This document shows positions 35,480 to 44,603 of a stretch of DNA of 64,000 nt, in pieces. The stretch comes from Anaerolineaceae bacterium (GTDB taxonomy: Bacteria > Chloroflexota > Anaerolineae > Aggregatilineales > Phototrophicaceae). A program made the translations under genes and the position numbers. Under the pieces are notes generated by a model. It ran no database searches. It worked only from the letters and a program-made list of their open reading frames with translations, and had not been told where the DNA came from. Positions within the stretch are counted from its first letter, which is position 1. Every line of letters begins with the position of its first letter. The stretch covers positions 180,817 through 244,816 of the forward strand of contig JAPOVC010000006.1 of assembly GCA_026708325.1 (NCBI GenBank). Direction: 5' to 3'.

Positions 35480-36802
35480 ATGAGCGAACAGCCGAACATC
35501 ATCTGGATCTTTGGCGACCAGCACCGGGGGCAGTCGCTGGGCTACATGGGCGACCCCAACGTATCAACGCCGCATCTGAACCGCCTGGCGGACGAGGGGA
35601 TCACCTTCACCAGCGCGGTGGCGGGATTCCCGCTCTGTTCACCCTTTCGCGGGGCGTTGATCAGCGGCCAGTACCCGCACCGGGTGACGCCGGGCCACCA
35701 GACGCAGCTGGACCCGTCACTGCCGACGGTGGCGACGGCCTTCAACGAGGCGGGCTACCACACGGCGTGGTACGGCAAGTGGCACATAGACGGGGCGCAG
35801 GAGCGCGAGGGTCGCACGGCGATGCACATCATTCCGCCGGAAAGACGCGGACACTTCAGGAAGTGGATTGGCTACGAGAACAACGCGCCGCAGTTCGACT
35901 GCTGGGTGCACGGGGGGGAGGGGGAGGAGGCCTTCCACTACCGGCTGCCGGGCTACGAGACGGACGCGCTGACGGACCTGTTCATCGAGCATCTGCGGGA
36001 GCGGGCGCAGGAGGACGAGCCCTTTTTCGCGGGTCTGTCGGTGATCCCGCCGCACGATCCCTACCACGCGCCGCCGGAGTGGATGGGACGGCACATTCCG
36101 GCGCGGGTGCAACTGCGGCCGAACGTACCGGAGATCCCGCGGATTGTGGAGCGGGCGCGGCGGGATCTGGCGGGCTACCACGCGATGATCGAGAATCTGG
36201 ACTGGAACGTGGGGCGCATCCGGGCGACGCTGGAGGAGCTGGGGTTGTACGAGAACACGCACGTACTGTTTTTTTCGGACCATGGCGACATGCACGGCTC
36301 ACACGGGCAGTTTCGCAAGACCTCGCCCTGGGAGGAGTCGCTGCGCATTCCCTTCATCATCGGTGGCGGACCGCACCGCTACCATCACAACTCCGGCTTT
36401 CATGAAGTGCCGATCAACCACGTGGACATAGCGCCGACGTCACTGGGGCTGTGCGGGATTGAGGCGCCGGCGTGGATGCAGGGCACGGACTATTCGGGTT
36501 ATCGACTGCGCGGCAAGGAAGTGAGCGGTGAGCCGGACAGCGCCTATCTGCAGACGGTGGTGCCCACCATGCACGGTCACTCCGTCGACCGGCCCTGGCG
36601 CGGCATCGTGACCCGCGACAACTGGAAGTACACGGTGCTGGAGGGTCAACCCTGGCTGCTCTTCAATCTGAACGAAGACCCCTACGAACAGGCCAACCAC
36701 GCGCACAATTCGCTGTACCATGCCGAACGGCGCCAACTGCAGGCGCGGCTGGAGGAATGGATTGACCATACGGGCGACAGCTTCCGCCTGCCCGAACCCT
36801 GA
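35480..36802 (+). CDS. Sulfatase (type I), copy 2
   Basis: 440 residues, same length as copy 1 and nearly identical over its whole length, with Cys53-Ser-Pro-Phe-Arg57 and all metal residues conserved. ATG 35480 (AGAGG 8 bases upstream) is in the same position relative to the conserved N-terminus as copy 1; an in-frame ATG at 35465 adds MAEDD only. Differences are scattered, mostly conservative, with the most around residues 337-350. Long stretches of DNA (for instance 34973-35045 and 36319-36391) are identical, which points to a recent tandem duplication or gene conversion. 24 bases separate the copies. Confidence 0.94.
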   Translation: MSEQPNIIWIFGDQHRGQSLGYMGDPNVSTPHLNRLADEGITFTSAVAGFPLCSPFRGALISGQYPHRVTPGHQTQLDPSLPTVATAFNEAGYHTAWYGKWHIDGAQEREGRTAMHIIPPERRGHFRKWIGYENNAPQFDCWVHGGEGEEAFHYRLPGYETDALTDLFIEHLRERAQEDEPFFAGLSVIPPHDPYHAPPEWMGRHIPARVQLRPNVPEIPRIVERARRDLAGYHAMIENLDWNVGRIRATLEELGLYENTHVLFFSDHGDMHGSHGQFRKTSPWEESLRIPFIIGGGPHRYHHNSGFHEVPINHVDIAPTSLGLCGIEAPAWMQGTDYSGYRLRGKEVSGEPDSAYLQTVVPTMHGHSVDRPWRGIVTRDNWKYTVLEGQPWLLFNLNEDPYEQANHAHNSLYHAERRQLQARLEEWIDHTGDSFRLPEP

Positions 36803-36815
36803 GATGTTTCGGCTT

Positions 36816-36845
36816 TTGAACCGATACGGCAGGTCGGCGTATCAT
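36816..36845 (+). promoter_or_regulatory. Candidate promoter of the ABC-2 exporter operon
   Basis: TTGAAC (36816-36821), 18 bases, TATCAT (36840-36845). Transcription would start near 36852, leaving a 30-base leader before the proposed CTG start at 36882. Confidence 0.5.
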
Positions 36846-36881
36846 TGAAAGTGAACGCTGCGGGCAGAAAGGACGACGACG

Positions 36882-37856
36882 CTGGAGACTCTGCTGGAAG
36901 CGCGCGGCCTGAACAAACAGTACAAGGGGGAAGACGGCTCGCCGCTGCAGGCGCTGGCGGATGTCGATCTCACGATCAATCGTGGTGAGATCTACAGCCT
37001 GCTGGGGCCCAACGGCGCGGGCAAGACCACGCTGATCTCGATCATCAGCGGTCTGCTGGCGCCGGACTCGGGACAGGTCGTCATCGGCGGGCACGATCTG
37101 AAACGCGATCCCCTGGCGGCGCGCGGCCTGCTGGGCGTGGTGCCGCAGGAACTGGCGCTCTACGAAGACCTGTCGGCGCGGCAAAACCTGCGCTTCTTCG
37201 GCCGGCTCTGCGGCCTGCGCGGCCCGGAACTGGAGCGACGGGTGGATGAAACGCTGGAGTTCGTCGATCTGGCGGAACGCCAGCGGGAACGCGCCAGTCG
37301 TTTTTCGGGCGGCATGAAGCGACGGCTCAACATCGGCATCGGACTGTTGCACAGGCCGCAACTGGTCTACATGGACGAGCCGACGGTCGGCGTAGACCCG
37401 CAGAGTCGACGGCGCATCCTGGATTCAGTCCTGCGACTGCGCGCCGACCATGGCATGACGGTGCTCTACACGACGCATCTGATGGAAGAGGCGCAGGAAC
37501 TCAGCGACCGCGTCGGCATCATCGACCATGGTCAAGTAATCGCCGAAGGCACGGTCGGCGAGCTGGTGCTGCAGGCCGGCGAGCAGGACCGGCTTGAAAT
37601 CGACCTGGTGGAGGGCGCGCGAGTGGACTCGGGCCTGCTGCAGGGACTGGAGCGTGATCTGCCCGGAGAAGCCCGCATACAACACGACGGCGCGGGTAGC
37701 CGCATAGTGGTGCACGCAGATCGCGGTCGTCAGGTCCTTTCACCGATCATCAGCGCGCTCGGCGCCGCCGGCCTGGAGCTGCGATCCGTGACCGTGCAGG
37801 AACCGAACCTTGAGACGGTCTTCCTGCAGATGACCGGCCACGCCCTGCGGGATTGA
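36882..37856 (+). CDS. ABC-2 exporter ATP-binding protein with probable CTG start
   Basis: 324 residues from CTG 36882. Walker A GPNGAGKT is at 42-49, Q-loop Gln89 (VVPQE), signature FSGGMKRRLNIGIGL and Walker B LVYMDEPTVGVDPQS follow, as in the DrrA/ABC-2 drug and lipid exporter ATPases. The frame is closed by TGA at 36852-36854, and between there and 37137 (inside the gene, after Walker A) there is no in-frame ATG, GTG or TTG. CTG 36882 is preceded by AAAGGA at 8 bases. So initiation is at CTG (36882, less likely 36858), or an ATG has been lost by mutation or sequence error. Overlaps the permease region by a few bases. Confidence 0.85.
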   Translation: METLLEARGLNKQYKGEDGSPLQALADVDLTINRGEIYSLLGPNGAGKTTLISIISGLLAPDSGQVVIGGHDLKRDPLAARGLLGVVPQELALYEDLSARQNLRFFGRLCGLRGPELERRVDETLEFVDLAERQRERASRFSGGMKRRLNIGIGLLHRPQLVYMDEPTVGVDPQSRRRILDSVLRLRADHGMTVLYTTHLMEEAQELSDRVGIIDHGQVIAEGTVGELVLQAGEQDRLEIDLVEGARVDSGLLQGLERDLPGEARIQHDGAGSRIVVHADRGRQVLSPIISALGAAGLELRSVTVQEPNLETVFLQMTGHALRD

Positions 37857-37861
37857 GCGCC

Positions 37862-39253
37862 ATGTTGGCCGCAGCGATTCTGATCGCGCGCAAGGACCTG
37901 TACCTGCGCTTTAGCAATCGGGCTTCCCTGCTCTTTTTGCTGGCGCTGCCGCTGGGCCTGTCGCTGATCATCACCCTGGTCTTCGGCGACCTGGGCGGGG
38001 AGGGACAAGCTTCACCGCGCAACATCCCGCTGGGTATCGTCAACCTGGACGAGGGGGCGGAGCAACAGGGCCGGTCGATCAACTATGGCGCCGGGCTGCT
38101 GCAGTTGCTAGTCGCTGCCGACCTGAACGCTGTGGCGGGAGCCGGCGCCGCTGCCTGTCCCTACGCTTCCACCGGGGGCGCGGTCGAACCTGGCTTCGCG
38201 TTGAACGAGCTTTTCTCAGTGCAGGAAATCCAGGACGTGGCCGTCGGACGGGACCTGGTGGATAGCGGCGCGCTGGCGGCGCTGGTCATCGTCCCGGCCG
38301 ATTTCAGCGCCCGCCTCAGCCCGCAGATCGGGCCCGGCGCCACCACCCTGTATCCGCAGGCGCCGGCCCCTGTCGAGGTCTACAGCGACGGCAGCCGCGC
38401 GCTGGAAAGCCAGGTGGCGGGCGGCGTGGTTGCCGCCTGGAGCGAACGAATGCTGGCGGGCAACATCGCGCTGGGCGCGGCCATCAACGGCCTGATCGCA
38501 CAGGAACCGCTGGCAGCCCTGCGGCTGGCAGCAGCGAGTGACGACGACGCGATTGCTGCTGCGCTGGCCTGCGGCTTTGCGGACCTGGCCAGCGGCGCGG
38601 TCGCCGAAGTACATCACACAGGGCCGGTCGACGACCATGCCCTGCGGCAGTCGACGCGCATACTGGCCTTTGTCGGCATGGCCCAGGCGACCTTCTTCGC
38701 GCTCTTTGCCGCCCAGTTTGGCGTGCTGGGCGTGGTCGAGGAACGCCAGGCGGGCACCTTGCAGCGCATCCTGACGACGTCGACCACGCGGGGCGCTTTC
38801 CTCGCCGGCAAGTTGCTTGGCACCTGGGTCACGGCGCTTTTCCAGTTGCTGCTGCTCTTGATCGCGCTGTCGCTCTTCGCCAGCCTGATAGAGGGACGCC
38901 TGTTTTTCCTCTGGAGCGCCAGCCTGCCGGCGCTCTTCGCCATTTTGCTGCCCCTGTCGCTGGCCGTGGCCGGGCTGGGCGTCGTGCTGGTGGCCTTTGT
39001 GCAGCGCGTCGAGCAGATTGGCGCGATCGGCGCGCTGGTCAACATCCTGCTGGCCATGCTGGGCGGCGCTTACGGCTTCACGGTGCCGGAACCCTGGTCC
39101 TGGCTGTCCATGGTCTACTGGGGCGTGGAAGGTATGGCGCGCCTGGGAAATGGCGACACCGCCGTGGGTCTGAACGCCCTGGTGCTGACGCTGCAGGGGC
39201 TGGCGCTCTTCGGCGTCGGCCTGTGGTTGTTCCGGCGACGGGTTGAGGTGTAG
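37862..39253 (+). CDS. ABC-2 type permease 1
   Basis: 463 residues. ABC-2 layout: TM1 near residues 22-40, a large extracytoplasmic domain (about 45-275), then five TM segments. The end of the soluble loop has GVVEERQAGTLQRILTTSTTRGAFLAGKLLGTW, the typical ABC-2 cytosolic coupling motif (ERExGTLxRLLxTP). ATG 37862 follows the ATPase stop by 5 bases; a TTG at 37853 overlapping the stop (TTGA) is an alternative. It probably exports a lipid, peptide or drug-like compound with the other permease. Confidence 0.9.
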   Translation: MLAAAILIARKDLYLRFSNRASLLFLLALPLGLSLIITLVFGDLGGEGQASPRNIPLGIVNLDEGAEQQGRSINYGAGLLQLLVAADLNAVAGAGAAACPYASTGGAVEPGFALNELFSVQEIQDVAVGRDLVDSGALAALVIVPADFSARLSPQIGPGATTLYPQAPAPVEVYSDGSRALESQVAGGVVAAWSERMLAGNIALGAAINGLIAQEPLAALRLAAASDDDAIAAALACGFADLASGAVAEVHHTGPVDDHALRQSTRILAFVGMAQATFFALFAAQFGVLGVVEERQAGTLQRILTTSTTRGAFLAGKLLGTWVTALFQLLLLLIALSLFASLIEGRLFFLWSASLPALFAILLPLSLAVAGLGVVLVAFVQRVEQIGAIGALVNILLAMLGGAYGFTVPEPWSWLSMVYWGVEGMARLGNGDTAVGLNALVLTLQGLALFGVGLWLFRRRVEV

Positions 39254-39256
39254 CGC

Positions 39257-40498
39257 ATGCGACATGCTTTGATCATCGCCCGGCTGGACCTGCTGATCTT
39301 CCTGCGCAGCCGCAGCAACGTCATTCAGCTGGTGCTGGTGCCCGTCATGCTCACCCTGGTGCTGGGTTTCGCCCTGGGAGGCCGCGCCGACGAGACCCTT
39401 ACCCTGCGGCTGGACCTGGTGGACGAGGACGACAGCCCGCATTCACGCCAACTTGTGGAGGCGCTGGTGGCGCAAGGGCCGCCGCTGCTGGTCTGTCCGG
39501 GCGCCGGCGAAACCTGTGGCGTGGACAGAAGCGACGGGGTGAATCTGGACGCTGCCCTCGCCCGCTTGCGCCGGGGCGATTCAGACGGACTGCTGCGCAT
39601 ACCGAAGGGTTACGGCGCGAAACTGGCGGCGCTGGAAAGGGTCGTTTTGCCCTTCCACAGCACGGCGGCCATCGCGACGGCTGACCCGCTCTGGCAAGGC
39701 GTTCAGATCGCCCTGTCGTCGATCAACGGCGCCGTCGCAGCCGACGCGACGGCGCGAGCCCTGCACGACGCCCTGGGGCTGAATGAGGGTAGCCTGGCGG
39801 ACTATCGCGAGGCCGCGCAGGGCCTGGCCCGTGAAGCCTGGTCGGCGCGCCCGGTTCTGGTGAAGGAGACGCAGACTGGTGAAGGGCAGGGAGAATCCGA
39901 CATTCCCGGCGGCTTCGCCCAGTCGGTGCCGGGCATGGCCACTTTCTACGCGCTATTCAACGTCATGGGCGGCGGGATGGCCGTGATCATGCGGGAGCGC
40001 CGTGAGGGGACCCTGGCGCGCATGGCGACGCTGCCGCTGCGGCGACGCGACATCCTCGCCGGCAAAATCCTGGCGCGCGTCGTGACCGGCATTTTGCAAT
40101 TTCTGATCATCTTCGCGGTCGGCTTCGCCATCGGCCTCGACGTGGGCAGGGAACCCCTGGCACTGGCGACACTGACGCTGATGTACGTCCTCTGCGTCAC
40201 GGCGCTGGGCATTGCGCTGGCCGGTTTGATCCGCAACGATGAGCAGGTGGCCCTGTTGTCGGCGTTGATCGCCATGTCCATGGCGGCGCTGGGCGGCGCC
40301 TGGTGGCCGCTGTCGCTGGCGCCGCCCTTCATGCATTTTATCGGCAAACTGACGCCGGTCGCCTGGGCGATGGAGGGCTTTCATCACCTGATCTGGCGCG
40401 ACGGCGGTCTGCCGGAACTGCTGCCCTCGCTGGTCGCGCTGGCCCTCTTCTGCGTCGCATTCTTCGCCCTGGGGCTGCGCCTGTTCCGCTTCAAATAG
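39257..40498 (+). CDS. ABC-2 type permease 2
   Basis: 413 residues, same architecture as the preceding permease: TM1 (about 22-42), extracytoplasmic loop with two Cys (VCPGAGETC, about 78-87), coupling motif VIMRERREGTLARMATLPLRRRDILAGKILARV (about 242-274) and five TM helices. Together they form the heteromeric channel of one exporter. ATG 39257 is 3 bases after the previous stop. Confidence 0.9.
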   Translation: MRHALIIARLDLLIFLRSRSNVIQLVLVPVMLTLVLGFALGGRADETLTLRLDLVDEDDSPHSRQLVEALVAQGPPLLVCPGAGETCGVDRSDGVNLDAALARLRRGDSDGLLRIPKGYGAKLAALERVVLPFHSTAAIATADPLWQGVQIALSSINGAVAADATARALHDALGLNEGSLADYREAAQGLAREAWSARPVLVKETQTGEGQGESDIPGGFAQSVPGMATFYALFNVMGGGMAVIMRERREGTLARMATLPLRRRDILAGKILARVVTGILQFLIIFAVGFAIGLDVGREPLALATLTLMYVLCVTALGIALAGLIRNDEQVALLSALIAMSMAALGGAWWPLSLAPPFMHFIGKLTPVAWAMEGFHHLIWRDGGLPELLPSLVALALFCVAFFALGLRLFRFK

Positions 40499-40502
40499 CG
40501 CC

Positions 40503-41756
40503 ATGAGGCTGCGTCGCGTCCTCTTCCACGCGTCGCTGCTGCTAATTCTGCTGCTGCTGCCCCTACGCAGTACGTTGCCGACCGGCACGCGCTGGAACGC
40601 GGCGGCCCTGCTGGCGCGCGACCACAGCTACAACTGGCTCGCCTGGTTGCCGTCGGCGCTGGGTGCGAAGCTGGGCCAGGCGTTGTGGGGCCTGCGTCCC
40701 TTTCTGGACGAGACGGCGGCCAGCCAGTTTCTGCGCGACTACGTTGCGGAACTGCGTGATCTACGGGCGCTGGAGGCGCAAATTGTGACGCTCTTCAGTG
40801 ACACTGCGCAGTCGGACCCACTGTCAGCCAGCGCCGGCTTGCGCAACCAAAGGGACGCCATAAGGCAGCATCTGCGCGAGCGTCAGGGCCTGGCCGAGAG
40901 CGTGCTAGAGGGGCAACTGGCCGCCCTGTTGGTTGACCTCGGATTCGCCGTGGCGGGTCAGGTGTTGCCGCCGGTGGCCATGCGTCTGACGGCGCTGCCC
41001 CAGGTGCTGGTCGTTTCCCCGCGGGACGAGATCCGCTACGAGATCAGCATCGGGCTTGAGCCGCTGCCGCTGGACGAGGCGGTCGCGCTTGAGGAGCGCA
41101 TTGAGAACAGGCTGGATGCCTCGGCGCTGGTGCTGCCCATCGGCGGCATCGCTCTCTATCCGGCGATGATTCTGGAGAGCGCCAACATCGCAACCCTGGC
41201 CGACACCTTCGCCCACGAGTGGTTGCACCATTATCTCTTCGCCTTCCCGCTGGGACAGGCCTGGGACCATGACAGCGAGGCGCGCGTCATCAACGAGACG
41301 GTCGCCAGCCTCTTTGCGCAGGAAGTCGCGCCCCTGCTGCTGCGGCGTTACTACCCGGAACTTGCGCCGCCGGCTGCGAGTCGCCAACGGGTCGCCACCA
41401 GTGAACAGGGAGGCTTTGACTTCGGCGCGGAGATGGACCGCACGCGGCGTCGGGTGGACGAGTTACTGGTACGAGGCGAGGTCGAGGCGGCCGAAAACTG
41501 GATGGAGGGACAACGCCAGCGATTTGTGGCCAACGGCTACGCGATTCGTCGCCTCAACCAGGCCTGGTTCGCCTTTTACGGCGGCTATCAGTCCGCGGCG
41601 CAGGGACCGGGCGGCGACGATCCGGTCGGTCCGGCCCTGCGCGAACTGCGGGCGCGCAGCGACACCCTGCACGACTGGGTGGTCTCGTTGCGCGGCATCA
41701 CCACGACGGAGAGTCTGCTGGACCTGCTCAAGAAGAGTCGGCAGTCGAAGGCCTGA
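40503..41756 (+). CDS. Putative membrane-anchored metallopeptidase (HEWLH)
   Basis: 417 residues with one N-terminal hydrophobic segment (8-22) and an otherwise soluble, extracytoplasmic body. The motif HEWLHH at 238-243 is a HExxH zinc site, and Glu265 in VINETVASLF, 23 residues after the second His, fits a gluzincin third ligand. I do not recognise a named family. It is 4 bases after the second ABC-2 permease, so it probably processes or depends on the exported substrate. It converges directly with the M20 gene (1 base between). Confidence 0.7.
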   Translation: MRLRRVLFHASLLLILLLLPLRSTLPTGTRWNAAALLARDHSYNWLAWLPSALGAKLGQALWGLRPFLDETAASQFLRDYVAELRDLRALEAQIVTLFSDTAQSDPLSASAGLRNQRDAIRQHLRERQGLAESVLEGQLAALLVDLGFAVAGQVLPPVAMRLTALPQVLVVSPRDEIRYEISIGLEPLPLDEAVALEERIENRLDASALVLPIGGIALYPAMILESANIATLADTFAHEWLHHYLFAFPLGQAWDHDSEARVINETVASLFAQEVAPLLLRRYYPELAPPAASRQRVATSEQGGFDFGAEMDRTRRRVDELLVRGEVEAAENWMEGQRQRFVANGYAIRRLNQAWFAFYGGYQSAAQGPGGDDPVGPALRELRARSDTLHDWVVSLRGITTTESLLDLLKKSRQSKA

Positions 41757-41757
41757 T

Positions 41758-42909
41758 TCAGGGGGTGGGGAATTGCCAGTCGCGCAGCATGCCGGCGACG
41801 AGCGCAGCGCGCTGCGGCAGGCTGTTGATGATGACGTGCTCGTGCTCCGCGTGCAGGCCGTCGCCCTGGGGGCCGAGGCCGTCCAGGGTCGTGATACCGG
41901 CTGCGGCGGTGAAGTTGCCGTCGGAGCCGCCGCCGCTGCCATCCTCGCGCACGGTCAGGCCCAGCGCGGCGCCGATGGCGCGCGCCTGGTTGAAGGCCGC
42001 AATCATGCCTTCGTTGCGCTCCATCGGGGCGCGCCGGTGATGACGGGTTACGGTCAGGTGGGCGCCGGGCACCCGCGGCTGCAGGGCGAGAATCGCCTCG
42101 TCCACCTCGTCCATGGCGCGCACGCTCAGGGTGCGGACGTCGACCCTGGCCGTGGCGCGCGGCGGGATGACGTTGGTCGTGATGCCGCCCTCGACCACAG
42201 TGACCGAGACCGAGGTGCCGCGTTGCAGGTCGTTCATCTCATTCAGCGCGCAAATCTGCTGCGCCAGTTCAACGATGGCGTTGATGCCCTGTTCGGGGGC
42301 GTTGCCGGCGTGCGAGGCGCGGCCCTCGGCCAGCAATTCATAAGTGGCCACGCCCTTGCGCCAGGTCTTGAGCGCGCCTTCCTTCGTGGCCGGTTCCATC
42401 ACCAGCACGAGGCCGCAATCGGCCGCCGTGTCCATGATCAACTTTTTCGAGTAACGGCTGCCCAGTTCCTCGTCGCTGGTGACCAGCACGCGCAGCGGGC
42501 GGCGCGGCAGTTCGCCGCGTTCCACCAGGGCGCGGATGGCGGTCAACACGATGACGATACCGCCCTTCATGTCGATGGCGCCGGGGCCGAGGAAACGCCC
42601 CTCGTCGTCGATGCGCGGCGGGCGTTCGGCCAGCGTCCCCAGGGGCCAGACCGTGTCCGTATGCGTCAGGAAAAGGATGGCCGGGCCCGGCGCGTCGGCG
42701 TGCCAACTGGCCAGCAACATGTCGCCGACCTGCTCTTGCGGATGGCGCTCCACGCTGGCGCCGAGGGCCTCGAGGCGCGATTGCAACAGGCGTCCGCAGC
42801 GGTCCACGGCGGCCTTGTCGGTCGTGGGCGTCTCCAGGCGGACCAGTTCGTCCAGTTCGTCGACCATGGCCTGGCGGCGCGCTTCGCACCAGCGCAGCAT
42901 TTCACTCAC
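41758..42909 (-). CDS. M20-family metallopeptidase (glutamate carboxypeptidase/ArgE/DapE type)
   Basis: 383 residues, cytosolic two-zinc aminoacylase or peptidase. Metal residues: His83 and Asp85 (LTHTDTVW), Asp113 (GAIDMKGG), Glu147-Glu148 (SDEELGS) and a C-terminal His in GLHAEHEHV. The dimerisation domain is present (about 185-300). GTG 42909 has GGAG 7 bases upstream; ATG 42900 is a possible alternative. Substrate unclear (glutamyl or acyl amino acid). It closes the ccm transcript, 26 bases after the ccmD-like gene, and may simply be carried along. Confidence 0.9.
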   Translation of the reverse strand: MSEMLRWCEARRQAMVDELDELVRLETPTTDKAAVDRCGRLLQSRLEALGASVERHPQEQVGDMLLASWHADAPGPAILFLTHTDTVWPLGTLAERPPRIDDEGRFLGPGAIDMKGGIVIVLTAIRALVERGELPRRPLRVLVTSDEELGSRYSKKLIMDTAADCGLVLVMEPATKEGALKTWRKGVATYELLAEGRASHAGNAPEQGINAIVELAQQICALNEMNDLQRGTSVSVTVVEGGITTNVIPPRATARVDVRTLSVRAMDEVDEAILALQPRVPGAHLTVTRHHRRAPMERNEGMIAAFNQARAIGAALGLTVREDGSGGGSDGNFTAAAGITTLDGLGPQGDGLHAEHEHVIINSLPQRAALVAGMLRDWQFPTP

Positions 42910-42935
42910 AGTTCGCTCCGTAAGGGATGGATTGG

Positions 42936-43088
42936 TCAGTCACCGCGTTCGAGCTCGTCCAGCGCCCGCTGGTCCTGCTCAAGGTTGCGGCGGCGCGTCA
43001 ACATGCTGACGGCGAAGAGCAGCAGGATAAAGGCGATCGCGGTCAGGCCGAGATTGAGAAAGGCGAGGGTGTCGGGCGTGTCGGGCAT
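42936..43088 (-). CDS. ccmD: CcmD-like haem exporter subunit
   Basis: 50 residues: MPDTPDTLAFLNLGLTAIAF then LLLFAVSMLTRRRNLEQDQRALDELERG. One TM helix (about 10-30) followed by a charged cytosolic tail is the CcmD pattern; sequence is otherwise poorly conserved. ATG 43088 overlaps the ccmC stop by one base (TGATG), the standard ccmC-ccmD arrangement. CcmD links CcmABC and releases holo-CcmE. The call rests on position, size and topology. Confidence 0.75.
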   Translation of the reverse strand: MPDTPDTLAFLNLGLTAIAFILLLFAVSMLTRRRNLEQDQRALDELERGD

Positions 43089-43861
43089 CAGTCGCTCCCC
43101 TTCGCTGCCCGCAACGGGGCGTTGAGCACCAGGGCCTTGCGCTGTTCCAGCGCCTCGATGCGCAGTTGCAGGCGGTAACGGTGCCAGAGCAGGGTCAGGG
43201 GCAAGAGCAGCGCCCAGATCGGGAAGTTGACCAGCAGCGCCGTGGTCACGCCGGGCGTGGCCGCCAGCTCAAAGCTCCCCTGGGCGTTGACCGCGGAGGG
43301 GCCGATGACGGCCGGATGGATGGTGTCCGGGCGGATGCGGATGATGATCAGGGTCAGAATGACAGTGACATAGGCGAGGATAGCGTAGACGGATGCCAGA
43401 CGCCGTCGTTGCTGCGGGTTGTCGATGCCGTTGCGCAGGACCAGCCAGGCGGCGTAGGTCAGGCACATGACGGCCGCCGAGGTCAGGCGCGGGTCCCAGG
43501 TCCACCAGGTGTTCCAGATGGGCCGCGCCCAGATGGAACCGCTGACGAGATTGACCAGCGCCAGGGTCAGGCCGACTTCGACGCCGGCCACGGCGAAGGA
43601 GTCATAACAGGTCTCGCGTTTGACCAGATAGGCGATGCTGGCCAGCAGGGCCCCGCCGAAGGCCAGGGCGGCGCCGAAGAAGGAAGGCATGTGCAAATAG
43701 AACAGGCGCTGTACGTCGCCCTGGCTGGCGTCCGTCCCGGCGTGGACCAGCGCCACGTAGAGCCCGAGCGGCAGCGCCAGTACAGTAAGAATGTTGAGCA
43801 GGCGCAGGAGGCGCGGCTGACGCTCTGCGGGGAGTGCGCAAACTTCGATCGCCTGGCTCAT
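43088..43861 (-). CDS. ccmC: Haem exporter CcmC
   Basis: 257 residues, six TM helices. The WWD domain is IWNTWWTWDPRLTSAAVM (about 122-139), with conserved His in YLHMPSFF (about 55-62) for haem. It presents haem to CcmE on the outer face. Ends with a basic cytosolic tail. Immediately downstream of ccmB (64-base gap); overlaps ccmD by one base. Confidence 0.95.
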   Translation of the reverse strand: MSQAIEVCALPAERQPRLLRLLNILTVLALPLGLYVALVHAGTDASQGDVQRLFYLHMPSFFGAALAFGGALLASIAYLVKRETCYDSFAVAGVEVGLTLALVNLVSGSIWARPIWNTWWTWDPRLTSAAVMCLTYAAWLVLRNGIDNPQQRRRLASVYAILAYVTVILTLIIIRIRPDTIHPAVIGPSAVNAQGSFELAATPGVTTALLVNFPIWALLLPLTLLWHRYRLQLRIEALEQRKALVLNAPLRAAKGSD

Positions 43862-43925
43862 GGTTGCTCCCGTATCCGGGTTATGTGCATTCTGTCACAA
43901 GTAGCGACCGTTATCAATTGCGTTG

Positions 43926-44603
43926 TCAGGCCTCAAGAACGGATTCGTAGAGCAGGAAGCCCGCGGCAAGGTAGATCAGGTCGACGAGCAACAGCAGCAG
44001 CAGCCAGGTCTGCAGCTCCGTTTCCGGCAGGTTGCCGAGCGCGGCGTTGCTGGCGCGCAGGGCCGTGACCAGCAGGGGCAGGGCTACGGGCAGCAGCAGC
44101 ACCGGCAGCAGTGAATCGCGCGCGCGGGTCTGCACGGTCATGGCGGCCAGCAGCGTGCCGATGGCGGCCAGGCCCAGGCAACCCGGCGGCACGATGAGCA
44201 ACAGGGCGGGCGGAAAAGCTGGCAAATTGTAAAGGACGGTCAGGAGAGGCAGGAGCAACAGGGCGATGATCAGGGTGAAGAGGGCGTTGGCCAGCAGCTT
44301 GCCGGCGAAGATCGCGCCGCGGGCGACCGGCGCCAACAGCAGGGCGTCGAAGCCGCCATGTTCGCGTTCCAGCGCTACGCTGCGGTTGTGGCCAAGGATG
44401 CTGGCGAAGAGCAGGGTCACCCACAGCACGCCGCTGACGGCGTCCTTACGTCCGGGCCGGTCCAGTTCCAGCGCGAAACTGAAGACCAGAATGGCCAGCA
44501 GCGCGAAAAGGGCCATCAGACCCAGCAATTCACGGCTGCGCAGCTCGGCGCGCAGGTCCTTTCCGGCGATGGACAGGGCTGCCCGCAGTGGATCCCGCAG
44601 CAT
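43926..44603 (-). CDS. ccmB: Haem exporter CcmB
   Basis: 225 residues with six TM segments; the opening AGKDLRAELRSRELLGLMALF and HNRSVALEREHGGFDALLLAPVARGAIFAGKLL are hallmark CcmB sequences. It is the membrane partner of CcmA. Start ATG 44603 overlaps the ccmA stop by one base. Confidence 0.95.
   Translation of the reverse strand: MLRDPLRAALSIAGKDLRAELRSRELLGLMALFALLAILVFSFALELDRPGRKDAVSGVLWVTLLFASILGHNRSVALEREHGGFDALLLAPVARGAIFAGKLLANALFTLIIALLLLPLLTVLYNLPAFPPALLLIVPPGCLGLAAIGTLLAAMTVQTRARDSLLPVLLLPVALPLLVTALRASNAALGNLPETELQTWLLLLLLVDLIYLAAGFLLYESVLEA

Noticed and set aside
37137..37856. ABC ATPase starting at GTG 37137
   Set aside because: It would delete Walker A and the first 85 residues of a normal ABC domain, which are encoded in frame just upstream.
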